Assembly: GCA_027625915.1 (NCBI GenBank)
Contig: JANTQA010000036.1
Span: 4,955,501 to 5,019,500 of the forward strand
Length of the DNA: 64,000 nucleotides
Reading direction: 5' to 3'
Origin: Anaeramoeba flamelloides
Lineage: Eukaryota; Metamonada; Anaeramoebidae
A program made the position numbers and the translations under genes. Shown piece after piece: positions 11,575 through 23,204 of the stretch. Below the pieces are notes generated by a model, which saw only the letters and a program-made list of their open reading frames with translations, ran no database searches and was not told where the DNA came from. Within the stretch, counting starts at the first letter, position 1, and the number at the start of each line of letters is the position of its first letter.

Positions 11575-11611
<37 letters not shown>
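11575..11611. repeat. (TA)n microsatellite
   Basis: About 18 TA units, slightly interrupted at the left edge. Confidence 0.9.
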
Positions 11612-12639
11612 CTCTTATTAATAAGAGATATCGAGGTGAGTGACAAAATAAATATAGAACGAATTGTATTAAAAAAATTTGCACCTCTCTGCAAAACTGT
11701 CTATTATATATGTTTCTCTTACTATACATAAATATTAAGGTAAAATATTAAATTATTTTTAAAAAGTCAAAATTTTTTTCGAAAAAGATCTCAAAACAAT
11801 TGAATTATTAACAATTTTCTATTAGGTTTAGAAAAAAGATCGTTACTAATATTTCCAATTACCAAGCAAAGATCATTTTGGTATTGTATGATTTATATTT
11901 TTTTCTTCAAAATCTTATTTCTTCATATTTGGATTATTAATTTAAATTGCAATTTTGAAAAAAAAAATTATAAATGAATTTATTAAGATTCGATATACCA
12001 CAGAAGTATATCAAGGTAAACTTTTCTTAAATATTATCACCTTTTATTTCAAAACAAAAAAAAATAAATAAATATTTTTTTCATTGAGGTAAGTTCTTTA
12101 TAGAATCGATTTATAATAATCACTTCCAAGACAAGTTGGTTATTAATTTTTTATTTTAACCATGAATCAAAAATGAATAAGGGATTTTATTTGAATAGAT
12201 AAGGTAATAAAAAAATTTTTCTTTTAGATATTTTTTAAAAATGTTTTTTAATAATTGCAAATTCAAGTCAAAAATAAAAAATATTTTATTTTAGGAATAA
12301 ACCCTTTTTATCAGCATAATTAAGGTCAAATATTTTCATAATTTTGGATTGTCGTAAAATATCTATGTTTTTATAAGTTTCATCACTGAATAGATTTTTT
12401 TTTTATTTAATTAATAAAATATATATTTTGTTAGTTAAATTTGAATTCTAGAAAATTGCTAATAGATAATCAAAAGTTTTCTATTTAATCAGAAAATCAC
12501 AATAGAATTTCGGAATAAAGCAGAAAACATCTAGTAAATCTATGTTGCGTTTTTTTTTCAATTATTTTTTTCATTCGAAAATTGATTGATACGCTTTGAC
12601 AAAAAACAAAAACAATAATAATGAAAAAAAAATTTAAAG

Positions 12640-13100
12640 TTAGCTTTTCTTGAGTTTTCTTTTTAAATAAAAGATCGATATCTATTCGTTAGGTTTTTTT
12701 GAGTTTTCTATTTATTTAGAAAATTAATAGATTTTCGTTAGGTTTTTTTGAGTTTTCTAAATAAACAGAAAATTTTAATAAATTTTCTATTTATTTCAAA
12801 AAATAAAAAAAACCTAGAACACTTCAAAGAGTAAAAAAAACCTAACGAAAATCTATTGATTTTCCAAATAAATAGAAAACTCAAAAAAACCTAGAACACT
12901 TAACGAATCAAACTCGAAACTACGAGAAAAGTTTTGTGATGTTTTTTTTTAATTTTTGGAAATAAAAAAAGATTTCAAAATTTTCTTTTTATTTTCAAAA
13001 TTCAAAAAACAAAACATAGGGAGATTTTCCAGAATTTAAAATAATAGAATAAAATATTTGATTTTGCTCAATTCTTTTGAATTTTAAAACCCTATGCACC
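12640..13100. repeat. Composite palindromic array, family copy
   Basis: Two tandem GTTAGGTTTTTTTGAGTTTT modules, each followed by TCTAT/TTATTTAGAAAAT, are mirrored by AAAAAACCTAACGAAAATC and AAAACTCAAAAAAACCTAGA. A second palindrome pairs CCAGAATTTAAAATAATAGA with its inverse near TCAATTCTTTTGAATTTT. The block can fold into nested hairpins and has no coding frame. Confidence 0.7.
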
Positions 13101-13374
13101 CCACTCCAATCCATTGAACTTTACATTACTCTACCTGACTTATCAAACAATACAATCGGCATTTTTTTTTTTTACTTTCTTCGAGTTGTTCAGTATTTCT
13201 GATCAAAGCAATATTCAAAAAAATATCTAAATGTGGTTTTCTAGATACTTCAGTTTTTGTTTTGATACTTAATGTTCTTCATCTCAAAATTGAAGCATAC
13301 AATTATATTTTCTATAATTTAATTTACAGAATCAAATTTTATTGATTAAATTATGTATATTTAAATTCACAAAA

Positions 13375-13960
13375 TTGCATTGGTAAATTTGTTAAAATTT
13401 CTTGAGCAATTATTGATCGATCAAATGATTAATATACCATCAACTAATTGTATGTAATTTTTCTATTGAAAAAACTCGACTTCTACTTTAACCTTCTATT
13501 GATCATTGGAAAAAAATTTCCGATCTAACTAAACAAGGTTATGTAACTGGGAATCAAAAGAAAAAACAAAACACAAAAAACAAAAAAAATGATAGATATT
13601 TTTCAAAAATTAAAATTAATTCAAAATTGAATGAAGCTATCGTATTTTTATTCTTGTAGCTGTTTTAACTATGCCAAAAAATTTGAATTTTTTTTGTAGT
13701 GAATTTTTCATCAAAGCTCTTATAGGTAGAAAACTTAAGGTAATAAAGAAAAACTTAAAAACAAAAAATTGAAAACATTATCAAAATAGTAAAATATATA
13801 TACATATAAATGGTATATATTGTCATACTCTTGTGGGTAGTGCCTAGGTTTTTTTTCAATTATTAATCACTGGTTGTGAAATTTTTATGTAGTATTAATA
13901 TTATTTATATAGGGTTTTTTACCCCTCCTGTGAATTCTGGAAAAATGTTGTGTAATACCT
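13375..13960 (+). repeat. Dispersed repeat family D, copy 1 (uninterrupted)
   Basis: It is collinear with 23205-24530. Shared blocks include TTATTGATCGATCAAATGAT, ACCATCAACTAATTGTATGT, AAAACTTAAGGTAATAAAGA, CTAGGTTTTTTTTCAATT and a CCTCCTGTG block. Copy 2 has extra DNA after the CTAGGTTTTTTTTCAATT block that is absent here, so this copy shows the empty site. A third, weaker copy lies near 16800-17060. Confidence 0.65.
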
Positions 13961-16126
13961 ATGTTTTTTATTTATTTCTTTTATTGAAAAAAATATAAGG
14001 ACAGTTTATAAGTTTTTAATTTGGTCATGCAAATGATATTATTTTTTAGATTAATATTTTAATTATTTTTTTTCTTCTCTTTTTTTATTTTGTAAATTTT
14101 CATTAATTGCCCCTTTTTATCAAGAAATAAAAATTTTGAAATTTTGTATAATTTTTCTTTTTCTTTTTATTTTTTATTCACTTTATATTTAAACGCATAT
14201 TGTATTTTGTTCTTTGAAATTATTTAATTCAATAAAATTTATAATTTAAAGAAATATATGAACAGAATATATTTTTTTGAAATAGAAAAAAAATTAAAAA
14301 AAAAATGAATTTGGGGATATACCAATCAAATACCTTCTTCAAAACTTCTCAATTTCTTTATAAAATTAAAAATTTTTACAATAAGATTTTTTTCAGAGTA
14401 AATATATTCATTTGGAAAGATATTGTCATAGTTCCAATTGTCTTAAAGTTAATTTGTTTTTTTTTTTTTTAATTAATTCATTAAAAAGAAAAAAATAGAA
14501 ATTAAAAAGAAAAAAAAAAAAAAGAATTTGAATATATGATAAAAAATGATCTGATTAAAAAAATTGATTAAATTAGAAAAAATGCTTCTGATCTACAAAT
14601 TAAAATTTATTTTGAGAAGAATATTGGATTAAACAAATAGAATTTGGTTTATTTCTTACATTAAAACTGTGGCACTATCACTGAAAAAGAATTTAGATCT
14701 ACTTGGTTTACAAAATTTGGATGCGTTGTTTTGGAGATCTAAAAAAGAATCAAACTTTTGAACAAATTTTTAAATAATTGGATCAATCAAAGAAAAATTC
14801 TCACTAAAAGATCCTATTATAAAATCGTTTATTATGTAATCACCTATTTTCTCTTGCAAAATATTTTTTTTCTTTTCTTGAATTGGTTTTAAAATTTCAT
14901 TAAGGCTCCCAATTAAAATTCGTATTGAACTTTTTTCCCTAGTTTTCAAAGGAATTTTCTATTTAATATAAGTTTAATTAAAATTACCAAATGAGATTAT
15001 GACCAATGTGAAATGTCGAATACCTCTATCAGAAACTTGCTCTTCAAATAATCACATAATTTTTGAATAAGTTTAAAAATAACTATAATTTTGAGTCAAA
15101 TTTCTATTTTCAAAGCCTTATTATGATCTTTTTCTTCCTGAAATTCAAATTTCATATTTAAACAACTTCTTTCTTATAAAAATATGTTAAACTATTACTA
15201 TCTTCTCTCTTCATATTTAGTGACAAAAGTATAATTCAACTTCTGAAAGGTAAAAAATAAATTACTCAAAAAATTCTCAAACTTTTTTTTTTTTTTTTGA
15301 ATATCTTACCATTATTTGATTTAAACACCTAAAAAGTTAAACAATTCAATCAAAAACTATTCTCTTACATACTGAAAATCTTTTTAAAACACATTTATGA
15401 AACTTATCGATGTTAAATAAGTCTCTAAACACAAAAACATGATCCTGTGAAAAAATTGATATTATTACAATTTCTCGAAGAAATAAATAATTGATACCAT
15501 TTATTTTGCCAATCAATTTTTGACCAAAAAGCCAACTTTATAACTTAGATGAAAAAAAGTAAATTAAAATTAAAAAATTTTGAAAAAGTCTTTAAATTTA
15601 GTCTTTTAAGAATTTGATTATTATGGGTGGATTAACCCAAAAAGTGTACTTATTTTTTAAAGATCTTATTAGATCTGGATATTATTATTTTGTAATAGAG
15701 TAGATATACGAATTATTTTTTTTTTCAGATATCCAGATTTTCTGATTATTTCCATTGGCTGGTAAATTTTTTAGAAAATGATCTAAATCTTCATGGGTAT
15801 TTCCCTATTTTCAAATAATCTAAATAAAACTGTATATAATTTTTTTCAAAATTATTATTTCTAAAAATCTTTTTCTTTTAAGATCTACAAAAAAAAAAAA
15901 ATATGATCAGTAAAATATTATAAAGAATTAATTAGAAGTTATTGTAATAATAAAATCGTTTTCTGAAGATCCTTGATAGGTAAAATATTTGATGTTTTTT
16001 TTTTGGGAATTGTAAAATATTAAAATGAAAAAATAAAGTTTAAATTTTATTTATTTAATTATTTTATTATTTTGTTATAAGAAATATTTATAACACTAAT
16101 CGTAATTTTTTATTGTTCGGAAATAA

Positions 16127-19100
16127 TTATTTTTTTACACTGGCATGAGAGAATTGCACTTTAAGAAAATTCCCAAAAAAACTTTGACCATTTAAAACCT
16201 GAATAACAAATTTGGATATTGAAGGATCTGTATATTCGAAAAAAGCAAAGCCTTTTGAAACACCAGTTTGTGGATATTTTATTAGTGTAAAATTAAGAAG
16301 TTTTCCATATCTAGATACTATCATTTTAGCATGTTCTTCAGTAATTTGTGGAGATAAACCACCAATAAATAATTTATTTCTCTGTTTGTTTCTATTTGGG
16401 TTATTATTATTGTAATCTATTAATTTATTATAAAATGAAAAAAAAAAAGAAAAAAAAAAAAAGTAGAAAATAAAAAAAATGAAAGAAAGATAAAGTAAAT
16501 TAGTATGATTCTATAGAAATGAAATTAGTCAAAAAATCAGTAGACATATTTTTTTTTTTCGAGTTTAATCAAATTGAGAATCTATATATTGGCTCATATA
16601 TTATGGTCAAACCAAAAACACACATGTAATAAAAAATTTAAATTCATTTTATAGATTCGATCTTTTTTTTGATAAAACAAGTTTTTTTTTAAAGAAAAGA
16701 AATAATTGGCTAATTGTTTGATATTTAAATAATATATCTCTTTTCAGACTGAAAATGTAAACATTGGGTATATTCAAGTAATTTTATTTGAGTTTTTCTA
16801 TTTTGAATAGAACTCAACTTTTACCAAAAATTAATCGTTCAAAAAATTTTTTCAGATCTCAAGAAACTGCTTAAGTAATTGGAAAAATGAAATGAAAACA
16901 AAAGACAAAAAAAATGAAAAAATGATTTTTAGAGATTTCAAAAATCAAAATTATTTCCAAATTTGAATCAAATTGTATTCTTGTGATTCTTTAAACTGTG
17001 CTAACTATTTCAAAAATTTTGGATTTTAGTTTAATATCAAAACAAAAATCTTTTCGAAAAACCAATGTCTTTTTTACAACACTTTTTGATTACTTTGATG
17101 AGAATTTTTTTTTTTAATATTTGGTTTATGTTAAAAAACAGACGAATCTAATGTAAAAATGTTTCTGAAATTTAGTAAAATACAATCAAAAAAATTATTT
17201 ATTTTGCCCAAAAGAAGTTTATGAATTCATGATTAAAAAAAATTTTGTTAAGATTAAATAATAATGTTCAAATAAGTATAGTTACCCATTTTTTTCATAT
17301 TTATAAAATGATCTAGAAATTTTAAAAGTTTATTTTTTACAATAAAAAAAAGGGGAAAAGTGTGATCTTAATTCTACTATAACTATTCATTAAAAAGTAT
17401 TCCACTTTGTTTGATTAAAGATTTTTTGGTAAATATTTGTAAAAATACCGTAGAAATCCAGATTTTTTTTCTTTTTTTTCAGATTTGAGAATATCTGCAT
17501 GTACAAATTAAACTATTTTCCAAGATTTTTATCACAATTATAATGGATAAAAAGCATGTGCTTAAAGGGTTTGAATGAATATTAGAAGAAAAAATTTTGG
17601 TTTGGAAATTTCTAAGTCGAAAACATTTTTTCACTTTTTTTTTCATTTTTGATAATTTTTTAATTGAAAACGTAATTCAGTTGTAAAAATTTTTTTTATT
17701 ACAAGATCGATAGCCAATAAGTAAAAATGTATTATTCGAATGCTCTTAAAACGCTAAGAATAATTTTAGGAAAATCCTAGTGATTTCTATTTGAAATTTC
17801 TTTGATCTTTTCAAAAGAGTTGAATTTGAGAGATTTCATTTCAATTTATAACCTTTTTTTTAATTGTTTATTAAGAAAATTTGTAGATTTGTGAGATCAA
17901 GAAAAAAACTTATCGGATTTTGATAAAAAAGTAGATCTAAATTGTATTTGTTGATTTAATTGATAAAAGTATAACAAATTATTCTTGTGAGTTAATTTGT
18001 TCCCTCTTTTAATTAAAATTGACTTTTTCATTTTCAGGCTTTTATAAATTTCTGTGATTTTCATTATCTCTTAATGTTTAGAATTAAAAAATCGTGTTTC
18101 ACTTTTTCCGTGTAACAATTTTTTTCTTTTCTCTTAGAAATTTTTGAGCAAATTGTTAAAATTTTGATTTGAACTAAAAAAAATGATAATTGAGTTTTTA
18201 TTTGAGTGTATTTGAGGAGTGTGAATTAAACCGATTAAATTGAATGGATTAAATGAATTAAATTGTATGAATTGAATAAATTGAATGAATCAAATGAATC
18301 GAATGAATTGAATGTATTAAATGTATTAAATGAATTAAAAGAATTAAATAAAAGAATTACTTACCATTTACAAATTTTCTATCTTGTTTGAAACGATTTT
18401 GTTTATATGAGGTTGGCCTATTAATCTTCAAATTATTTCTTCCAAAAATAATTCTATCTAATTTTAATGCCCTTGTGGTTAATTCTTCATTAGAGAAATG
18501 AACAAACCCAAAATTTCTTTCGGGATCAATACTGACACCTATTGCAGCATTTTGATCGATTAACATGCCACGCTCATACATTTCATTATTTAAAAAATCT
18601 AAAAGAATTTTAGGATCGGTTGAGGGTGGTAGATTACCTACATATAATTTAAGTTGGGATTCGTCATAAGAATTTGGGTTGTTATTTTCATTATCATTGA
18701 CGTTTGTGCTATTAAAACTATTAGTTGTTGTTGAGGTGTTTGTCATATCATTGGCTATAAAATTTTTAGAATTTAAATTATTTGTTTCTTGTAAAGGTAG
18801 TTGTTGCTGTTGCTGTTGCTGTTGTTGCTGTTGTAGTTGCGATTGCAACTCTTTTTGTTGTTGTTGTAATTGTTGTTGTAGATTTAAATTTGGGTTTTGT
18901 TGTTCGTAATTCGGATCAGAATTAAAACTTGAATTTTGTTTTGGTAATGGTTGAATTTTTAAATCTTCATTTAGTTTATTTATGTTTTGTTGTATAAAAT
19001 ATGGTTGTTGTTGTTGTTGTTGTAATTCGTTGTTGTCGGGATTTGGGGGATAAAAGCCTTTTTCTCTTTGGTTAAATTCATTAAAAGGTTGTTGTTCAAA

Positions 19101-19769
19101 TGGTTGAAATGGTACATTGTCATTGTTAGGTGGGAATTGGGGTTCACTAAATTGGTTGTTTCTTGGGAATTGGGGTTGTTGTTCGTTTGGGACATTCATG
19201 AAATTGCTGCCTTTGTGATCCATTGGAAAATTCATTCCATCCCCAAAGCTTTCAATTTGGCCATCCATATTCATTCCAAATTCCATGCTTTGGTTCATAC
19301 CTCTCCACGTTCCGTTGTTTCTTCCTCTCCCTCTTCCCCTTCCCCTTCCTCTCCCCCTACTTCTCCCTCTTCCTCGTCCTCGTCCTCTTCCCCTTCCTCG
19401 CCCTCTTCCTCTTCCCCTTCCCCTTCCCCTTCCTCTCCCGATGTTTTTTTTGCTTTGTTGATAGCCTTCATTTAAATTCTGTGTCTCGTTCTCGAAATTT
19501 GGATTAAAAGATCGGTAATCTGATACTTGCTCATTAAAATTTCTTTTACGCTCGTTTCCTTGATCTTGAAAAGAATGTTTCGATTCATTTCGAAACGGTT
19601 GGTTTTGCTTATAATTGAAATTTCTTTCCTGTTTATTAGTATTCACTGGGAAGTCTTGGTTATTGGTTTGATCGTTTGGAAAGTTTGTTCGAAGCCGCTT
19701 TTGTTTACCTCCACTAACAAAATTGTTTGGCTCGGTTTTGTCCTTTGTTGAATTTGGTTCAGTTGTCAT
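16127..19769 (-). CDS. U2AF2: U2AF large subunit (U2AF65) with RG tract, two RRMs found
   Basis: Exon 1 (19769-18365) ends phase 1 at a consensus GTAAGT; exon 2 (16416-16127) continues in frame to TAA, giving 564 residues. Order: basic N-terminus, a 40-residue RG run (111-150, one RS), Met/Pro/Gln-rich middle with Q runs, RRM1 (about 373-455: RNP2 LYVGNL, RNP1 NFGFVHF, then IIFGRNNLKINRP as in U2AF65 RRM1), and RRM2 (483-562: LFIGGL, KGFAFFEY). By family knowledge U2AF65 binds the polypyrimidine tract and recruits U2 snRNP. The usual N-terminal RS domain is absent and the RG run stands in its place. The third, UHM-type RRM is not seen; a GTAAAA at 16138 could be a donor to an undetected exon. 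The intron (1.95 kb) starts beside a decamer array. FAF2-like lies divergently upstream. Confidence 0.88.
16800..17060 (+). repeat. Dispersed repeat family D, weak third copy
   Basis: Inside the U2AF65 intron, matching blocks such as GAAAACAAAAGACAAAAAAA and AAATTGTATTCTTGTGATTC follow the order seen at 13550-13680. Divergence is high. Confidence 0.4.
18236..18358. repeat. Degenerate decamer tandem array beside the U2AF65 5' splice site
   Basis: About twelve copies of an ATTGAATGAAT / AAATGAATTA unit of roughly 10 bp, ending a few bases inside the intron from the U2AF65 donor. On the transcribed strand it reads as repeated TTCATT and CAATTCATT motifs. Confidence 0.75.
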
Positions 19770-20298
19770 TTTAAATAAAGAAAAAACTGAATTGAGATAT
19801 CAAAAAAAAAAAAATAAATTGAAAAAAATGATTGAGTTAGTAACCAATAAATTCAAAGCTTGATTCGATTTGATTTTTATTTTCTTACTTGTAACTGTTA
19901 TAAGGTGTTACACAAGCTAAAGTATGGTGTCCTAATTTAAAAATTCAAAAAATCAGAAGAAACTTTTAGTGACAATAATTAATTTTGGAAAATTACTTTA
20001 AAGGTTGGTTTGGTCTTGTTGTAATTATATTTTAGCTTGATTTTTTGAAATTTTAAGATGTTGAACATATTTTGTAATGTTTGCTATTGAATTGACTTGA
20101 AGATTTTTTTTAAAGTTAATTGTTATAATGCAATTGGAAAAAAGAGCTAAATGAATGATTAATTTCTTCAAACCATAAAGTTGTTGGTCCAAACCATCAA
20201 AATTGAAAGGAGCAAACAAAAAAAAACTCGTTCATTTTTTTACATTCTTCAAAAAATCAATTGTTCCGATTTCACTTCAAGTCTTTTTTATTGATTAG
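19770..20298. promoter_or_regulatory. Divergent promoter region, U2AF65 and FAF2-like
   Basis: 529 bp between the U2AF65 ATG (minus) and the first recognised FAF2-like exon (plus). It should hold both promoters and the missing 5' exon of the FAF2-like gene, since that exon opens after an acceptor-like TTGATTAG at 20291-20298. No sharp promoter motif was recognised. Confidence 0.45.
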
Positions 20299-21722
20299 GA
20301 TGAAACAAAATCAATCACAATTTCACGACCACAAACCACAAGATTTGGCTATTTTCAACAAAAGATTGAGGAAATTACATCTATCCCAATTGATTCTCAA
20401 AAATATTTAGGCATTACGGTTGGTGAGCCACACTCTTTATTAAAATCTTTTGAGTTTATTAACCCCCAGCCCGTTTATATTGAAAAGGAAAAAGAAGAAA
20501 CGTCAAAACAAGAAGAAAATGAAGAAAAAGAAGAAAAAGAAGAAAAAGAAGAAAAAGAAGAAAATTCACAAGTAAAAAAAGAAGAGACAATCAGTTCTGA
20601 AACAAGTTCTGAAGAAAGTTTCTGTCAAACACATACTAATATAAATTCAAACTCTCAAGAAGAACGAGAAGAAAAAGAAAAAGAAAAAGAAAAAATTTGT
20701 GTTGAAAGAGAAGAAAAAGAAAAACAACGAAAAAAATGTGTTTATGATCCTTTCGCAAAATACCACCAAATTTATGGGATCTCGACACTCTTTTGTCTGT
20801 TTGCCCGGCAAACTTTTGTGAAACACACAAAAAACAAGATAGGTATTTGAATGAAGCATGTGCGGAGCATCCAGAAATCAACAAGTCACCACTTAATTTT
20901 ACCTGTGTTGAAGCACGACGGCAGGAAAAGCCAATTTTAATTTATTTCCATTCCTATCACCATCCTGAATGCAAGAAATTTGTACAAACAACCTTGTCTT
21001 CAACTTCATTAACAATGTTTCTGAATAAGAATATTCTTTTTTGGGTTGGGGACATTGATGAAGTTCGGGACTACGAAGGATTTGTTGACAAATTGCAACT
21101 CAACGAGCATCCATTTTTGGCATTGATAATGACTACACCATTTAAGGGCTGCATTGGCATAATGCAAGGAGCAAAAACAAAAACAACAAAGGCATTTAAA
21201 ACACAATTGAAAAAATCGTATAATTTATTCGAAAGGATTCTTAAAAGAGAAAAAAGAATCCTTCAAATAAAAGAAAGAATAATTCATGTCAACAAATTAG
21301 TCGATCAAGACGATTGGTTACACAACTTACACTACACACAAAAGAAGCAATTTATTCAGGAATCTAAGCAACTAAATAACGAATTGTTATTTTTACAAAA
21401 TAGACATAATCATTTAGAAAAAAGTAAAAAACCCGAGCAATTAAAGAAAGAAAAATTATTCAAAAAAATTGAAATTTTGAAAAAGCAATTGCCCGAAGAA
21501 CCAAAAGAAAAGGACAAAAACATTACAGAAATCCTTTTTCGTTTTAGAGATGGTGAAAGGTTAAAAAGAAAGTTTTATTCTACAAATTCCGTTTTCGCTT
21601 GCTTTTGTTTTGTACAAATACAATACCCTGAAATTGAAGACTTTAATTTGATTTCTTCTTATCCCAGATTAACAATCCGGAAAATAGATTTAGATTTACA
21701 AAACCGTTCTTTTTTAGCTTGA
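20299..21722 (+). CDS. FAF2: FAF2/UBXD8-like UAS-UBX protein (5' exon missing, frame join unresolved)
   Basis: The frame from 20299 begins after an acceptor and runs through a Lys/Glu-rich stretch to DPFAKYHQIYG, which resembles the start of the FAF2 UAS domain, then stops at 20850. A second frame, open across about 20793-21722, carries the rest: EARRQEKPILIYFHSYHHPE, ILFWVGD and HPFLALIMTT match the UAS thioredoxin-like fold. A coiled coil (about 21220-21480) and a UBX-like C-terminus (LFRFRDGERLKRKF, then SYPRLTIRK) follow. By family knowledge FAF2 recruits p97/VCP in ER-associated degradation. The switch between frames needs a short intron or is a real break between 20793 and 20917. After TTCTTTTTTAG at 21717 another frame reads LDLAPQAVFDVKEYD to 21765, like the true UBX end, so the 3' structure is also unresolved. 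No UBA or hydrophobic hairpin is visible. Confidence 0.72.
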
Positions 21723-21837
21723 TTTAGCACCACAGGCAGTTTTTGACGTTAAGGAATATGATTAATTATTAAATTGATTTGATTTGTTATCATTTTTTTT
21801 TTTTTTTTTTGAATCAAAATGATAATCATTATTGTTA

Positions 21838-22048
21838 ATTGCAAAATAAAAAGATCAAAATTTTCCTTCAGCTTTCCGAAAAAATCCCAACCCCAAGAAT
21901 TAAGAATAAAACTTTAAAAATGCAATTCTAAAATGGAAATGAATAATCTACAAATTCTTGGTAAAATTGAAAATTTTTAATGAATTTTACAATAAAACCT
22001 TTTTTTTTGGAAAGCTGAATGAATATTTTGTTCAATATATTTTTCTAC
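21838..22048. mobile_element. MITE-like element (family C, copy 2)
   Basis: The left end reads AAAATAAAAAGATCAAAATT and then TTCCTTCAGCTTTCC; the right end has GGAAAGCTGAATGAATATTT. Layout and length match the copy at 1797-2011. Confidence 0.6.
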
Positions 22049-22604
22049 AAATAGTAATATTCTCATTATAATTCTACCCGAAAATAGATTGAATATTTAT
22101 TTATAATAAAATGTTTTATATTGAAAATTTTTAATTTTTTTTTTTTTTTTATAAAATATAAACGTTTTTGAGATACAATCTATAAAATAATGAATATTTG
22201 ACTATTTGGTCTCAAGAGTTGAAGAAAAATAATTTTCAAAAAAAAAAAGTTATAAGATATGGGTATTTGAAATTTAAATTAGAAAAAATTTCAACTGATA
22301 ACACTTTTTTCAATTCTGAAAAATTCTTTTCGTTGAGAATAATGAATTCAATAAAAACAATAAAAAGGGAACAAACAAATAATAATAGAAATCAATTTAC
22401 AATAGAAACCCCATTCTAAAAATTTGAGCACACCCAAAATTAAAAAGAGTTAAAAAAAAAGTTTCAATTTATATATTTTTAACAAACATTATATTAAATC
22501 AGGTTTAAGTTACACAATATTAATGTTTTTAGATGATATAATTTTTACATCCAAATAAGTTAAAAAAATTTAAAACGAAAAAAATCAAAATCTAAACTAT
22601 TTTT

Positions 22605-22730
22605 CAGTCAAAGGGGCCCAGTTTTATTGAAGAAATGGAAGACATTCTATGAGTTTAATTCATTACTCTTATCAAACAAAAATTTTCAATTTTTAGATCA
22701 AAATCATTTTTTCTCATTTTGTAAAATTTT

Positions 22731-22816
<86 letters not shown>

Positions 22817-23161
22817 TTAACTTTGAAAAAAAAAATGTTTGAAAAACGAAATAAACATTAAGAAAAGTTAAGCTTAGTATGTTCTTTTAAAATCCATACA
22901 TTTACAAGTAAAAAATCTTATTATCAACGATTTTAATTTCCTAAAGAAATTGAGAATTTTGTACGAGACGTTCCAATGAATGGGCCCAAAAAATTTTTTA
23001 ACATTTTTTTTTTTGAAATTTATGGTTTGTTCAGGGGTTTCTTTTATAATTATGGACTCTTATAAGAAGTTTATTATTTCTCGTATTTCTAAACGATCTT
23101 TGTTTGGTTCATTGTTAAAAATAAAGTGACTTTTTCATTTTTGGCTGGGCCCCTTTGAGTG
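22605..23161. mobile_element. 557-bp element with CAGTCAAAGGGGCCCAG ends (family E, copy 1)
   Basis: The left end is CAGTCAAAGGGGCCCAG and the right end is CTGGGCCCCTTTGAGTG, inverse over 17 bp with one mismatch. The CAGT-type start resembles Tc1/mariner-like termini. An 80-base poly-T run lies inside. A second copy starts at 63644 and runs off the window. No transposase frame is present. Confidence 0.65.
22732..22811 (+). repeat. 80-base homopolymer T run
   Basis: Pure T for 80 bases inside the family E element; at this length read or assembly slippage is possible. A poly-Phe frame across it is an artefact. Confidence 0.95.
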
Positions 23162-23204
23162 AAATCGAGTTTATATCTCAAATGATGTAACCAATAAAAC
23201 AAAA

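Larger units (their letters stand above)
10736..16126. other. Convergent intergenic region, repeats only
   Basis: 5.4 kb between the 3' ends of U1-70K and U2AF65. It starts with T-rich 3' flank (10770-10910), then a TA microsatellite (11575-11611), a composite palindromic array (12640-13100) and a dispersed family (13375-13960). From 13960 to 16126 it is AT-rich without motifs I can name. A third RRM for U2AF65 was looked for on the minus strand and not found. Confidence 0.55.

Noticed and set aside
22627-22842. 71-residue poly-Phe frame
   Set aside because: Reads through the 80-T homopolymer of a mobile element.
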